Positions 8,936-17,959 of a stretch of DNA of 64,000 nt are shown here, piece after piece (position 1 is the stretch's first letter; each line of letters starts with the position of its first letter). The notes under the pieces are model-generated. The model saw only the letters and a program-made list of their open reading frames with translations, was not told where the DNA came from and did not search any database. The DNA lies in the NCBI RefSeq assembly GCF_017573505.1, contig NZ_JAGEOJ010000019.1, positions 62,001 to 126,000 on the forward strand. Direction: 5' to 3'. This stretch comes from Actinomadura barringtoniae. Its GTDB lineage: Bacteria > Actinomycetota > Actinomycetes > Streptosporangiales > Streptosporangiaceae. Both the position numbers and the translations under genes were made by a program.

Positions 8936-9748
8936 TCAGGCCGCGCTTCCTCGTGCGGCCAGATGCCAGCGCAGCGCGCGCTTCTCCACGACGGTGAGCG
9001 CGGCGTTCAGCGCGTAGCCGAGGATGCCGAGCAGAACGATCACCGACCAGACCTGGGGCAGGTCGAAGCGCGACTGCGCGTCGGTCAGCTGGAAGCCGAT
9101 GCCGCTGGTGGTGCCGGGCAGCAGCTCGGCGAAGACCATCAGGATCAGCGACAGCGACAGCGACAGCCGCAGGCCCGCGAAGATCTTGGGCATCGCGGCG
9201 GGCAGGATCACCAGGCGCAGCCGTTCCACGGCCGTCAGCCGGAACACGCGCGCCGTCTCCAGCTGCAGGGTGTCGACCGACCGGGCGCCGTCGGCGGTGT
9301 TGATGATCATCGGCCAGACGGCGCTGAACACGATCGAGGCGATCTGCATCTGGGCGCCGAGGCTGAAGATGACCATCAGCACGGGGACCAGCGCGGGCGG
9401 CGGGATCGCGCGCAGGAACTGGAAGGTCGGGTCGAGGTAGGCGTACGCCCGCTCCGACCGGCCGAGCGCGATGCCGAGCAGCACCCCGACGAGCGCGGCG
9501 ACCACCAGGCCCGCGACCATCCGGCCGAGGCTCGGGAAGATGTTGTCGGTCGCCGCCTTGTTGAGGAACAGGTGCGACCAGGCGCCGGTGAACCACAGCT
9601 CGTGCATCTGCTGCAGGATCTTCGAAGGCGGCGGGAAGGAGTTGTCCTCGGCGAGCCGGGTGCCGGCCTCCCAGAGGCCGATGCCGATCACGAAGACCAG
9701 CCAGCGCTCCACGAGCGCGCGCGTCAGCCTGTGCAGCGCCCCGCTCAT
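8936..9748 (-). CDS. ABC transporter permease, NitT/TauT family (second)
   Basis: 270 residues, about six membrane helices. The EAA loop required for contact with the ATPase is recognisable (ETARVFRLTAVERLRLVILPAAMPKIFAGLR, about 165-195). ATG 9748 overlaps the stop of the preceding permease (ATGA), so the pair is coupled and probably forms a heterodimeric pore. It resembles SsuC/TauC. Confidence 0.9.
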   Translation of the reverse strand: MSGALHRLTRALVERWLVFVIGIGLWEAGTRLAEDNSFPPPSKILQQMHELWFTGAWSHLFLNKAATDNIFPSLGRMVAGLVVAALVGVLLGIALGRSERAYAYLDPTFQFLRAIPPPALVPVLMVIFSLGAQMQIASIVFSAVWPMIINTADGARSVDTLQLETARVFRLTAVERLRLVILPAAMPKIFAGLRLSLSLSLILMVFAELLPGTTSGIGFQLTDAQSRFDLPQVWSVIVLLGILGYALNAALTVVEKRALRWHLAARGSAA

Positions 9749-10587
9749 GCGCGGCCTTCCCGTCCGTGGTGCCAGAAGAACAGCTTGCGGTCGCCGACCA
9801 TCAGCAGCAGGTTGGCCAGCACGCCGAGGACGCCCGTCCAGAGCGTTCCGGACATGGCGTCGATGACGCCGTCGGGATTGAGGTTCGACTGGGCCATGAA
9901 GGTGCCGATCCCCTCGCCGAAGCTGGAGAGGATCTCGGTGCCGATCGTGAGGATCAGCGCGACCGCCGCGGCCAGCCGGATGCCGGTGTAGATGAACGGC
10001 GAGGCGGCCGGGATCGAGACCCGCCAGAGCACCTGCATCTCGCCGAACCCGTAGGCGCGCAGGGTGTCCTTGGCGACCGGGTCGACGTCGCGCAGCCCGT
10101 ACATCGTGTTGAAGAGGATCGGCCACGTGGTCGCGTAGACGATGAGCGTCGCCTTCATCTCCAGGCCGGAGCCGAGGATGAGCCCGGCGAGCGGGATGAT
10201 CGCGACCGACGGGATCGGCCTCAGGAACTCCACGACCGCCCGGGTGGCGGTGTTGACGATCGGCACGCTGCCGAGCAGCACGCCGAGCGGGACGGCCACC
10301 AGGATCGACAGCGCGAGGCCGAAGAGCCACGCGGTGACGGTCGCCTTCAGGTGGGTCTGGAACTCCGAGTCGCCGAGCAGCTTGACCGCGTGCACCAGCA
10401 CGTCGGACGCGGGCGGGTAGGAGTCGCGGCTGACGATCCCGGCCCGGCCGAGCGCCTCGAGCAGGGCGAACAGCACCAGCAGGCCGATCGTGCCGCGCAC
10501 CACGATGCCGGCGCGGGTGAGTGGCCGCCGCCGCCCTGGCGGAGAGGTGGCCTCCCGGGACCGGGAGCGCCGTTGCAACGCCGACAC
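9745..10587 (-). CDS. ABC transporter permease, NitT/TauT family (first)
   Basis: About 280 residues with a basic N-terminus, then about six helices. The EAA-type loop is DTLRAYGFGEMQVLWRVSIPAASPFIYTG. The start is uncertain: GTG 10587 has a GGAAG ribosome site about eight bases upstream, and GTG 10596 is in frame three codons earlier. The ATG-led extension to 10983 is implausible because the extra region is low-complexity and not conserved in type. This is the first gene of the six-gene importer operon; its promoter must lie in the 10.6-11.0 kb gap. Confidence 0.85.
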   Translation of the reverse strand: MSALQRRSRSREATSPPGRRRPLTRAGIVVRGTIGLLVLFALLEALGRAGIVSRDSYPPASDVLVHAVKLLGDSEFQTHLKATVTAWLFGLALSILVAVPLGVLLGSVPIVNTATRAVVEFLRPIPSVAIIPLAGLILGSGLEMKATLIVYATTWPILFNTMYGLRDVDPVAKDTLRAYGFGEMQVLWRVSIPAASPFIYTGIRLAAAVALILTIGTEILSSFGEGIGTFMAQSNLNPDGVIDAMSGTLWTGVLGVLANLLLMVGDRKLFFWHHGREGRA

Positions 10588-11390
10588 ACTGCTCACACTT
10601 CCGCCTGCCGTCTTTTCGCTGATTTTCCGTTGATTTCCGCGGTGGGAACGGCGGTACGCGACGGACTCCGTCGCTTGCCGCCCCGCTGTGCGCGGAAGGG
10701 AAGTCCCGCACGCGCGCATCGGCCGGAAGCCGACGCGCCGGGCGAATCGCCCAGGAGCGCGGCAAGCGGGGACGATACCGCAGTTCGGGAAGGTTCGGGT
10801 CGAACTGGAAGGTAACAAGATCGGTGCAGTGTCGATCATGGTGTGGTCCGATTCCCCGCACGGTTCACATCGCGGCCCTCGGACCGGTTCTGGACCGGTG
10901 ATGATCGATGTCGTTGACGTGCGTAAGCGTGCGCTCCGTACGCGGCCGTGTCGTTTCGCCGCCTTCGCCAAGGCCCCCGCCATCCCCTTCCCGGTGGTCC
11001 ATATGACCTACTGCGGTGATGACAAAAACGATGCCGCTGAAACTCTTAGAGCGGCGTTCGGTAACAGTTCGGGTGAACGTCTTCCGGGCGGCGCCCGCAA
11101 CATTCCCGTAACAAGAAAGAGACTTTTCGCGGGTGAATTACCGGGCGTGTACCGCCGGAGACCCAGTGTAGGACGCGCTGAGTCGGCAAAAGCCGCAAAC
11201 AGGACAATCAGGGACAAAAGTACTGACGTTCTGTATGGATCTGTGAAGATCCACGACACCTTTGCGGCATGTCTTCTAATGTGCTCCAATGTCGGGCGCA
11301 GTGGGAGAACGGTGGGCATGTCGTGCAAACCGAACGCGCTGCCCTCGACAGCCGAAAACGGCACTGTGAGTGAGAGGGTGTCAACGCCAA
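10588..11390. other. Long divergent intergenic region between ABC operon and conservon
   Basis: About 800 bases without a supportable gene; several frames are open but have no family resemblance or ribosome site. It is noticeably less GC-rich at 11010-11290. A small perfect hairpin (7-bp arms 11236-11242 and 11247-11253, 4-base loop) and a repeated GGACCGGT octamer (10881 and 10893) are visible. It presumably holds the divergent promoters and an extended 5' leader for cvnA. Confidence 0.5.
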
Positions 11391-14300
11391 GTGCGTACGC
11401 AACCGGGCGATGAGAGTAGTGAGGCTCTTGCCGCGCCCGCGCCAGAGGCCCCCCGGTCGCTACCGGCGGGCGGCGCGCCTGGCGCGTCGCGGGGCATGGG
11501 GCGGATGGCGCTGCGCAACTGGCGGGTGCCCGCCCGTCTGGTCGCCCTGATTCTGATTCCGACCGCCGTGGCCCTCGTGCTGGGCGGTCTGCGCATCGTT
11601 TCCGCCTCGGACAAGGCCGACGCGCTGAGCCGTGTCGAAAAGCTCGCCAAGCTGGGCTCCGACGTCGGAGCCCTCACCCACGAGTTCGCTTACGAGCGCG
11701 ACCTGTCGGCGGGCTTCATCGCCGCCGGCCGTCCCGCCAGCCAGCGCTCGCGGATCAAGGCGCAGTACGACAAGGTCAACGACGTGGCCTCGACGGTGCG
11801 CGCCAGCGCGACCGACCTCGGCAAGGAGTACGGCGGCGTCGTCCAGGAGGAGACGCGCGCGATCACCAACCGGCTGGACGGCTTCTCGGCGCTGCGGTCG
11901 CTGACCGACGCGCGCGTCCCGGTCGCCTCGGTGGTCGACAAGTACTCCGAGTTCCAGTCGGAGCTGATCGCCTACTTCGACGGCATCGCCGAGGGCGTCG
12001 CCGACCAGGACCTGACCGAGGACGTCCGCGCCCTGTCGGCCCTCTCGCACGCCAAGGAGGAGGCCTCGCGCGAACGCGCGGTGCTCTACGCCTCCCTCGT
12101 CGAGGGCCGGATGGACGACAACGAGCTCAACCAGCTCTTCGACGCGCGAGCCAAGCGGGACGGCTTCATCGCCGCCTTCCAGAACGCGGCGCCGCTGTCG
12201 GAACGCCAGTCGTTCGACGACACCGTCACCGGCCGCGAGGTCGACCAGGCGAGCGAGTACATCGAGCGCGCGATCGCGATCAGCACCGGCCGCACCGCCA
12301 CCGCCGCCCGCCTGGACATCGACCCGAACACCACGCACGACGCCGAGGCCTGGCGCAAGGTCAGCACGGCCACGGTCGACCAGATGCGGATCAGCGAGAA
12401 GCATCTGATGGACCACATCACCTCCGACACCGTCGAGAAGCGCGACGACGCGCGCAACGCGATGTACGTCCAGATCGCCGTGGTCGCCGCCGTCCTGCTC
12501 CTGGTCCTGCTGCTGACCTTCATCGTCGCCCGGTCGCTGGTCGGCCCGCTGCGCCGGCTGCGCGCGGGCGCGCTGGAGATCGCCGGCGCCCGGCTGCCCG
12601 GCCTGGTCGACCGGCTCCGCGACCCCGAGGCCGCGGCCGGCGGGATCGAGGTCGAGCCGATCGAGATCGCCTCCACCGACGAGATCGGGCAGGTCGCCCG
12701 CGCGTTCGACGAGGTCCACCGCGAGGCGGTCCGGCTGGCGGCCGACGAGGCGGTCCTGCGAGGCAACATCAACGCGATGTTCGTCAACCTCTCGCGCCGC
12801 AGCCAGACACTGATCGAGGGCCAGCTGCGCCTGATCGAGAAGCTGGAGCAGAGCGAGCGCGACGAGGAACAGCTGGCCAACCTGTTCCGCCTGGACCACC
12901 TGGCCACCCGCATGCGCCGCAACTGCGAGAACCTGCTGGTCCTCGGCGGCCAGGACCAGGTCCGCCGGTGGAACCGGCCGGTCCCGCTGATCGACGTCGT
13001 GCGCGCCTCGCTGTCGGAGGTCGAGCAGTACGAGCGCGTCGCGCTGCGCGTGCAGGGCGACATGACCGTCGCCGGTGCCGCGGTGAACGACCTGGTCCAC
13101 CTGCTCGCCGAGCTGGTCGAGAACGCGACCGTGTTCTCCTCCGAGAGCACCAAGGTCACGGTGTCCGGCCAGCTGCTGAGCGGCGGCGGCGCGATGCTGC
13201 AGATCACCGACAACGGCGTGGGCATGCCGCCCGAGGAGCTCGAGCAGGCCAACTGGCGCCTCGCCAACCCGCCGGTCATCGACTTCTCCGCGGCCCGCCG
13301 CATGGGCCTGTTCGTGGTCGGCCGCCTGGCCGTACGGCACGGCATCCGCGTCGAACTGCGCGCCGCGCAGGGCGGCGGGCTCACCGCGTTCGTGGTGCTG
13401 CCCGACGCGGTCGTCAGCCCCGGCGAGAGCGGCGGCGTCGGCTCGCGCAACTTCGGCGGCGGCCACTACGACGAGCTCGAGGTGGGCCAGGGCCACGCGG
13501 CCGTGGCGGCCCCGGCGACCAGGTCCGAGCAGCCGGCGATCGGCATGGGCGGCGTCTTCCAGGCGGACCCGAACGGCAGGCCGTCCCCGCACGATCCACG
13601 CCCCGTACTGCCCGAGGCGCGTCCGTCGATGCACGAGAACGGCACGGGCCCGCTGCCCTCGCTGCGGGACCAGGGCCGGGGCTCGTTCCAGAACACCGGG
13701 CCTCAGCCGCGGTTCGGGCAGACCGGCCCGCAGCCCGCCATCAGCTCGAACGACGCGGGCACCACCGGACCGCTGCCGATCCGCATGCCCGGCGCGCAGC
13801 TGCCCAACCGCAGCACGTCCGGCGGCGACCTGTTCGCCGACAACTCCAGCCAGAGCGGGCAGTACCAGCCCGGCAACAACAACACCGGGCCGATCCCGCC
13901 CGTGCCGCCGCGGGGGATGGGCAACACCGGCCCGATCCCGACCATGCCGCCGGGCGCCGGGAACACCGGCCCGATCCCCGCCGTACCGCCGAACGTCGGC
14001 AACACCGGGCCGCTCCCGGTCGTGCCGGAGGCGCAGCCCGCCGTACGGGAGACGCCGCCGCCACCGCCCGAGCCCAACCGGCGTCCGGTCTCGTGGGACA
14101 GCGGTCCGCTGCCCGAGACGCACTGGCCCGAGCCCGCCGAGCCGCCGCGCTCGCCGATGGCGGACACCGGCGCCTCTGGACACACCGGTACCCACGGGCA
14201 CACTGGTGGCTATGGCCACAGTGAGGCCGCACGCCAGACGCCCGCGCCCGAGTCGTTCCGCCTTGAGGAGCCCTCGCTCGACCAGCGCGCGCCCCAGCCC

Positions 14301-14834
14301 AACCACGCCGAACCGCAGGCACGACCACGGGAGCGGTCGTCGCCCATATTCGACGCTATGCAGTCGGAATGGTTCCAGCGCAGGTCGGGAGGTGCGGGCA
14401 TGGAAGACCCGGTGAAGGGCTGGCAGTCGCCGGCGGACGCGGGCTTCCAAGCGGCCGAGGCGTTGCGCGAGCCCGTGGCCGGCAAGACCACCCAGGCCGG
14501 GTTGCCCAAGCGGGTGCCCGGTAAGAACCGGGTCCCCGGCGCCGTCGCGGCGTCCCAGCCGCAGGCCGGCGGTCCCGGAGCACCCGGCGCCCAGCAGGGA
14601 CCACCCGGCGCGGGCCGCGGTGCACCCGGCATGCCCATGGCCCCGCCCGGAGGGGCCGAGGCGCCGGCGCCACGGCAGGCACAGTCGGCCGACGTGGTGC
14701 GGAACCGCTTCGCCAGCCTGCAACGCGGCGTCACCAGGGGCCGCACGCAGTCGCCGTACGAGCCGGGTCAGACCGGCAGCAGCACAGGTGAAGGTCCGTC
14801 GCAGGGCGGCGGAGAGACGGGAGGCACCCGGTGA
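11391..14834 (+). CDS. cvnA: Conservon sensor protein CvnA: nitrate/nitrite-sensing-domain histidine kinase-like
   Basis: About 1147 residues. A membrane helix near residues 45-65 leads into an extracellular all-helical NIT-type sensing domain (about 65-355), a second helix (about 365-385), a HAMP linker, a degenerate dimerisation region and a GHKL ATPase domain with an intact N box (ELVENATVFS) and G boxes (DNGVGM). No phospho-accepting His of the usual H-box type is evident. The C-terminal 450 residues are proline/glycine-rich and include four NTGPIPxxPP-type repeats. GTG 11391 is chosen (GAGAGGG upstream); GTG 11370 is in frame. In Streptomyces the Cvn proteins form a membrane complex resembling eukaryotic GPCR/G-protein signalling. 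Its stop overlaps the cvnB start. Confidence 0.9.
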   Translation: MRTQPGDESSEALAAPAPEAPRSLPAGGAPGASRGMGRMALRNWRVPARLVALILIPTAVALVLGGLRIVSASDKADALSRVEKLAKLGSDVGALTHEFAYERDLSAGFIAAGRPASQRSRIKAQYDKVNDVASTVRASATDLGKEYGGVVQEETRAITNRLDGFSALRSLTDARVPVASVVDKYSEFQSELIAYFDGIAEGVADQDLTEDVRALSALSHAKEEASRERAVLYASLVEGRMDDNELNQLFDARAKRDGFIAAFQNAAPLSERQSFDDTVTGREVDQASEYIERAIAISTGRTATAARLDIDPNTTHDAEAWRKVSTATVDQMRISEKHLMDHITSDTVEKRDDARNAMYVQIAVVAAVLLLVLLLTFIVARSLVGPLRRLRAGALEIAGARLPGLVDRLRDPEAAAGGIEVEPIEIASTDEIGQVARAFDEVHREAVRLAADEAVLRGNINAMFVNLSRRSQTLIEGQLRLIEKLEQSERDEEQLANLFRLDHLATRMRRNCENLLVLGGQDQVRRWNRPVPLIDVVRASLSEVEQYERVALRVQGDMTVAGAAVNDLVHLLAELVENATVFSSESTKVTVSGQLLSGGGAMLQITDNGVGMPPEELEQANWRLANPPVIDFSAARRMGLFVVGRLAVRHGIRVELRAAQGGGLTAFVVLPDAVVSPGESGGVGSRNFGGGHYDELEVGQGHAAVAAPATRSEQPAIGMGGVFQADPNGRPSPHDPRPVLPEARPSMHENGTGPLPSLRDQGRGSFQNTGPQPRFGQTGPQPAISSNDAGTTGPLPIRMPGAQLPNRSTSGGDLFADNSSQSGQYQPGNNNTGPIPPVPPRGMGNTGPIPTMPPGAGNTGPIPAVPPNVGNTGPLPVVPEAQPAVRETPPPPPEPNRRPVSWDSGPLPETHWPEPAEPPRSPMADTGASGHTGTHGHTGGYGHSEAARQTPAPESFRLEEPSLDQRAPQPNHAEPQARPRERSSPIFDAMQSEWFQRRSGGAGMEDPVKGWQSPADAGFQAAEALREPVAGKTTQAGLPKRVPGKNRVPGAVAASQPQAGGPGAPGAQQGPPGAGRGAPGMPMAPPGGAEAPAPRQAQSADVVRNRFASLQRGVTRGRTQSPYEPGQTGSSTGEGPSQGGGETGGTR

Positions 14835-15274
14835 GCGGGCAGGATCTCAACTGGTTGGTGACGAACTTCGCGGATCGGGTCCCGAAGGTCGCGCACGCCG
14901 TCGTGGTCTCGTCGGACGGCCTGCCGATGGCCTACTCGGCGGGGTTCCCGCCGGAGCGGGCCGACCAGCTTTCGGCGATCGCCTCGGGCCTGATGAGCCT
15001 GACGCAGGGCGCCGCCAAGATCTTCGACGCCGGCGGCGTGAGCCAGACCGTGGTCGAGATGGACCGCGGCCTGCTGTTCGTCATGTCCATCACCAACGGG
15101 TCGGTGTTCGCGGTGCTCGCCGCGCCGGACTGCGACCTCGGGCTGGTGGCGTACGAGATGACCTTGCTGGTGGAGCGGGTGGGACGGGCCCTCAGCCCCG
15201 CGCTGCGCAGCGAACAGCAGCCCCCTCCGGGCCACCCGGTCCCCGAGATGGGCGCCGGCCCTGCCCGGTTTTGA
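14831..15274 (+). CDS. cvnB: Conservon protein CvnB, roadblock/LC7 domain
   Basis: 147 residues, a single roadblock/LC7 domain (HAVVVSSDGLPMAYSAGF ... AAKIFDAGG ... VMSITNGSVFAVLAA). Such proteins are thought to act as GTPase-activating or scaffolding partners of the CvnD GTPase. GTG 14831 overlaps the cvnA stop (GTGA), giving tight coupling. The last 25 residues are a Pro-rich tail. Confidence 0.93.
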   Translation: MSGQDLNWLVTNFADRVPKVAHAVVVSSDGLPMAYSAGFPPERADQLSAIASGLMSLTQGAAKIFDAGGVSQTVVEMDRGLLFVMSITNGSVFAVLAAPDCDLGLVAYEMTLLVERVGRALSPALRSEQQPPPGHPVPEMGAGPARF

Positions 15275-15304
15275 TCTTGATGACACCGACAAAGGGGCGG
15301 CGTG

Positions 15305-15727
15305 ATGGATCGAGGCAGACATTTCGGTGCCGGTCCCGGTGGCACGCCACGGTGGGGTGATCCGGGTGGTCCTCCGACGGCGGAGGACGACAACAGCTCG
15401 CTGGTGCGCCCGTACGCGGTCACCGGTGGCCGGGTCAAACCGCGCTACGACCTGGCGATCGAGGCCCTGGTCACCGCGGCGCCCTACCCGCCTCGCGACG
15501 TCTCCATGCTGACGCCCGAATACCGGGCGATCATGGATCTCTGCCGGTCGGCGCGCTCGGTCGCGGAGGTGTCGGCCCTGCTCCGGCTCCCCCTCGGGGT
15601 CGCCCGCGTCCTCGTCGCCGACATGGCCCTCGAGGGGCTCTTGCGACTGCACCAGTCGCGCCCCGCCGGCACGCAGCCGGACCTCCGCCTGCTCGAAAGG
15701 GTGCTCAGTGGACTTCGCAAGCTCTGA
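15305..15727 (+). CDS. cvnC: Conservon protein CvnC, DUF742
   Basis: 140 residues. The DUF742 signature is present (SLVRPYAVTGGR and a winged-helix-like SVAEVSALLRLPLGVARVLVADMALEGLL). ATG 15305 has AAGGGG at good spacing; the adjacent GTG 15302 is an alternative. The function is unknown beyond membership in the conservon complex; the HTH-like C-terminal half suggests protein or nucleic-acid contact. Its 3' end overlaps cvnD by 20 bases. Confidence 0.92.
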   Translation: MDRGRHFGAGPGGTPRWGDPGGPPTAEDDNSSLVRPYAVTGGRVKPRYDLAIEALVTAAPYPPRDVSMLTPEYRAIMDLCRSARSVAEVSALLRLPLGVARVLVADMALEGLLRLHQSRPAGTQPDLRLLERVLSGLRKL

Positions 15728-16349
15728 CCGGCCACCGGCGCCGGGGCCGCAGGGCCCGGACCCCGACCTGGTCTCGGTCAAGATCGTCGTCGGTGGCGGC
15801 TTCGGCGTCGGCAAGACGACCTTCGTCGGGTCGGTGTCGGAGATCATGCCGCTCACGACCGAGGCGGTCATGACCGCCGCGAGCGCGGACGTGGACGACC
15901 TGTCGGCGGTGCCCGACAAGACCACGACCACGGTCGCGATGGACTTCGGCCGCGTGTCGCTGGACCGCGAGCTGATCCTGTACCTGTTCGGCACGCCCGG
16001 CCAGCACCGCTTCTGGTTCATGTGGGACGACCTGGTGAAGGGCGCGATCGGCGCGGTCGTGCTGGTCGACACCCGCCGCCTGGCCGACTGCTTCGCCGCG
16101 GTGGACTACTTCGAGGAGCTCGGCCTGCCGTTCGTGGTCGGCGTCAACGGGTTCCACGGCGAGTTCCAGTACGCGATGGAGGACATCCGCGAGGCCCTCT
16201 CGATCAGCGCGCACGTGCCGATGGTCGAGTGCGACGCGCGCAACCGCGAGTCGACCAAGCAGGTGCTCATCACCCTGGTCCAGCACGCGATGTCGTTCCA
16301 CGTCCCCGCCGGGGCCCCGCAGCCCAGCGCCGGCTTCCGCCCCTCCTGA
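15708..16349 (+). CDS. cvnD: Conservon small GTP/ATP-binding protein CvnD
   Basis: 213 residues. Walker A/G1 is GGFGVGKTTF (about 29-38), switch II/G3 is LFGTPGQHRF. The G4 position reads VNGF instead of NKxD, as is usual in this bacterial family, so nucleotide specificity is not assured. It is the Ras-like output switch of the conservon. GTG 15708 starts inside cvnC. No cytochrome P450 gene follows, unlike some Streptomyces conservons. Confidence 0.93.
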   Translation: MDFASSDRPPAPGPQGPDPDLVSVKIVVGGGFGVGKTTFVGSVSEIMPLTTEAVMTAASADVDDLSAVPDKTTTTVAMDFGRVSLDRELILYLFGTPGQHRFWFMWDDLVKGAIGAVVLVDTRRLADCFAAVDYFEELGLPFVVGVNGFHGEFQYAMEDIREALSISAHVPMVECDARNRESTKQVLITLVQHAMSFHVPAGAPQPSAGFRPS

Positions 16350-16368
16350 GCAGCTCGCGGGGCCACGT

Positions 16369-16655
16369 TCAGGGACCGTGACCGTCATGGCTGGGTGGGC
16401 ATGGTCCAGCAGTCGGAGAGGGCCGGCGTGCCTTGAGGCGGTCGGTGAGCCAGGTGATCGCGTCGCCGTGCCGGGCAACGGCCGCCCGTCCAGTCCGGGC
16501 AGGCTCAGCCCGGGCGGCAACGGCTCGGTGCGTACCAGCGCGCCGTTCGCCGACGGCAGTTGTGCGGGCGGGTCGTAGAAGGCGGGGATCGTGACACCCC
16601 GCGACACCACGGGCTTCGGGTCCGCAGGGGCCGCCAGGCTCGGTGCAGCATCCAC
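16369..16655 (-). pseudogene. Internally deleted secretory lipase-like alpha/beta hydrolase remnant
   Basis: On the minus strand, residues reading VTIPAFYDPPAQLP followed by LVRTEPLPPG resemble the N-terminus of actinobacterial secretory (LIP-type) lipases. After about 60 residues the frame changes, and the other frame reads HGDAITWLTDRLKAR, which resembles the C-terminal end of the same family. The catalytic core of roughly 300 residues is missing. The two ends meet near 16470. This is inferred from motif memory; there is no functional product. Confidence 0.5.
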
Positions 16656-16664
16656 GGAAGGCGC

Positions 16665-17639
16665 TCACACCTGGGTCAGCACGCGGTCCTCAAGGAGGTG
16701 GAGCATCTGCCACGCCCGCTCCGGTGGGATGCCGCCGGCCATCGGATGCACGATGGCCATCGCGAGCTCTCCCATCGCGCGCAGTTCCGCCACGTACTGG
16801 TCGGGGGTGAGGATGCGGTGGCTACCGGTGGCCCGCAGTTGGTCGATGTCGGTTGCTGCCGCGTAGGGGCTGGCGACGCCTGCGGCCTGACCCCAGCCGC
16901 CGTATGACTGCGCTTCGTGCAGGAAATAGGGACCGAGTTCGGCCCAGCCCGCCTCCACGTCGTCGGCGAGGTAGGTGGTCGGGTTGCTCGTGCTCAGTGG
17001 TGGACCGGGGTCGGGCTTGCCGAGCTTGGCGCATTCGTCGACGTAGGCCTGCCAGAACGCGGGTTCGGAGGGGATGAAACCGTCGGCGATCCGGGCGGCG
17101 CGGCGGGCGGCGCCTTCGCTGCTGCCGCCCATCGTCAACGTCGGCCCACCCTGCCGGTACGGAGGCGGTGTGACGCGTGCCTTCCTTCCCTCGTATTCGA
17201 ACGGCTCGCCCGACCATGCCTGTTTGAGGGTTCGGAACAGGCGCGTCATCCGTTGCGGGCGCTCCTGAGACGGGACGCCGAACATCTCGAACTCGTGCGG
17301 CGCGTAGCCGCCGCTGATCACGGGGTCGATGCGGCCGCGGCTGAGGTGGTCGAGGATCGCCAGGTCTTCGGCGAGCCTGAGCGGATGATGGAAGGGCCCG
17401 ACGAGCGAGGCGATGTTGATCCGGATCGTGGTGGTGCGGGCCGCGATGGCGGCGGCCAGCAGCAACGGATTGGGCAGGTATCCGTCATCGGCCCCGTGGT
17501 GTTCCGACAGCACGACCGCCAGTGCACCGTGCTGTTCGGCCCACTCCGCCATCTCCAGCGTCGCGGCGTACCGGTCCGCCATCGACACACCGGCCATGGG
17601 CGGGTTGCGCAGGTCGAACCGCAGAATGAGCATCACCAC
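16665..17639 (-). CDS. LLM-class flavin-dependent oxidoreductase
   Basis: 324 residues. It shows the luciferase-like monooxygenase pattern: a start of strand 1 (LRFDLRNPP), AEWAEQHGALAVVLSEHHG, then LGPF-type SLVGPFHHPLRLAEDLAILDHLSRGRIDPVISGGY, the hallmark of bacterial-luciferase-fold enzymes using FMN or F420. GTG 17639 has AGAGGTGA six bases upstream. It stands alone between two decayed regions. The substrate is unknown; F420 dependence is possible in this kind of organism but not shown. Confidence 0.88.
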   Translation of the reverse strand: MVMLILRFDLRNPPMAGVSMADRYAATLEMAEWAEQHGALAVVLSEHHGADDGYLPNPLLLAAAIAARTTTIRINIASLVGPFHHPLRLAEDLAILDHLSRGRIDPVISGGYAPHEFEMFGVPSQERPQRMTRLFRTLKQAWSGEPFEYEGRKARVTPPPYRQGGPTLTMGGSSEGAARRAARIADGFIPSEPAFWQAYVDECAKLGKPDPGPPLSTSNPTTYLADDVEAGWAELGPYFLHEAQSYGGWGQAAGVASPYAAATDIDQLRATGSHRILTPDQYVAELRAMGELAMAIVHPMAGGIPPERAWQMLHLLEDRVLTQV

Positions 17640-17788
17640 AAGCCGTCACCTCTTTCGGTCATTGGGAAGGCTTGAGTTCGACCTCGGCGACTTCGTGCAC
17701 TTTCTGCCTCGCTGCCGAGCGATTCTGTCAAATCAACTGAGCCGATGGGTCCTTCTCGGCACGTTGCGGGATCACTAGCTTCGGCGGC

Positions 17789-17878
17789 ATGAGACTGGTG
17801 AAGGCCGTGCTTGCCTGTGTCGCCGCGATCGCCTGCTCGGCGCCGGTGGGCGTCTCGGCGAGTGCGGTGGAAGGGTGA
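17789..17878 (+). pseudogene. Signal-peptide stub of a lost secreted protein
   Basis: A 29-codon frame encodes a textbook signal peptide (MRLVKAVLACVAAIACSAPV, then GVSASA before a stop). Nothing recognisable follows. It is most likely the start of a truncated secreted-protein gene; a genuine micropeptide is less likely, as no ribosome site precedes it. Confidence 0.3.
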
Positions 17879-17959
17879 ACACGACGGCGAGCACCGCTAC
17901 CGGCCGCGTGGTGCTGAGGCGGGGGAGGTTCGGCATGAAGCGGAAAGCAACATGCAGGT

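Noticed and set aside
11008..11364. 118-codon minus-strand frame in the ABC/conservon gap
   Set aside because: It has one hydrophobic stretch but no ribosome site, no family resemblance and atypical codon third positions.
10688..11413. 241-codon plus-strand frame in the ABC/conservon gap
   Set aside because: It runs through the cvnA start with no ribosome site and mixed composition; it is more likely non-coding regulatory DNA.
11460..14723. 1087-codon open frame on the minus strand opposite cvnA
   Set aside because: Antisense shadow of a GC-rich gene. The residues are Arg/Gly/Val/Asp-rich without domains, while the plus strand encodes a complete CvnA.
15708..16349. CvnD G4 motif change (VNGF instead of NKxD) as a sign of inactivation
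   Set aside because: This replacement is usual for the bacterial CvnD family as I recall it, and the P-loop and G3 are intact.
16378..16578. 66-codon plus-strand ORF after cvnD
   Set aside because: It lies opposite the lipase-like remnant, with no ribosome site or recognisable protein.
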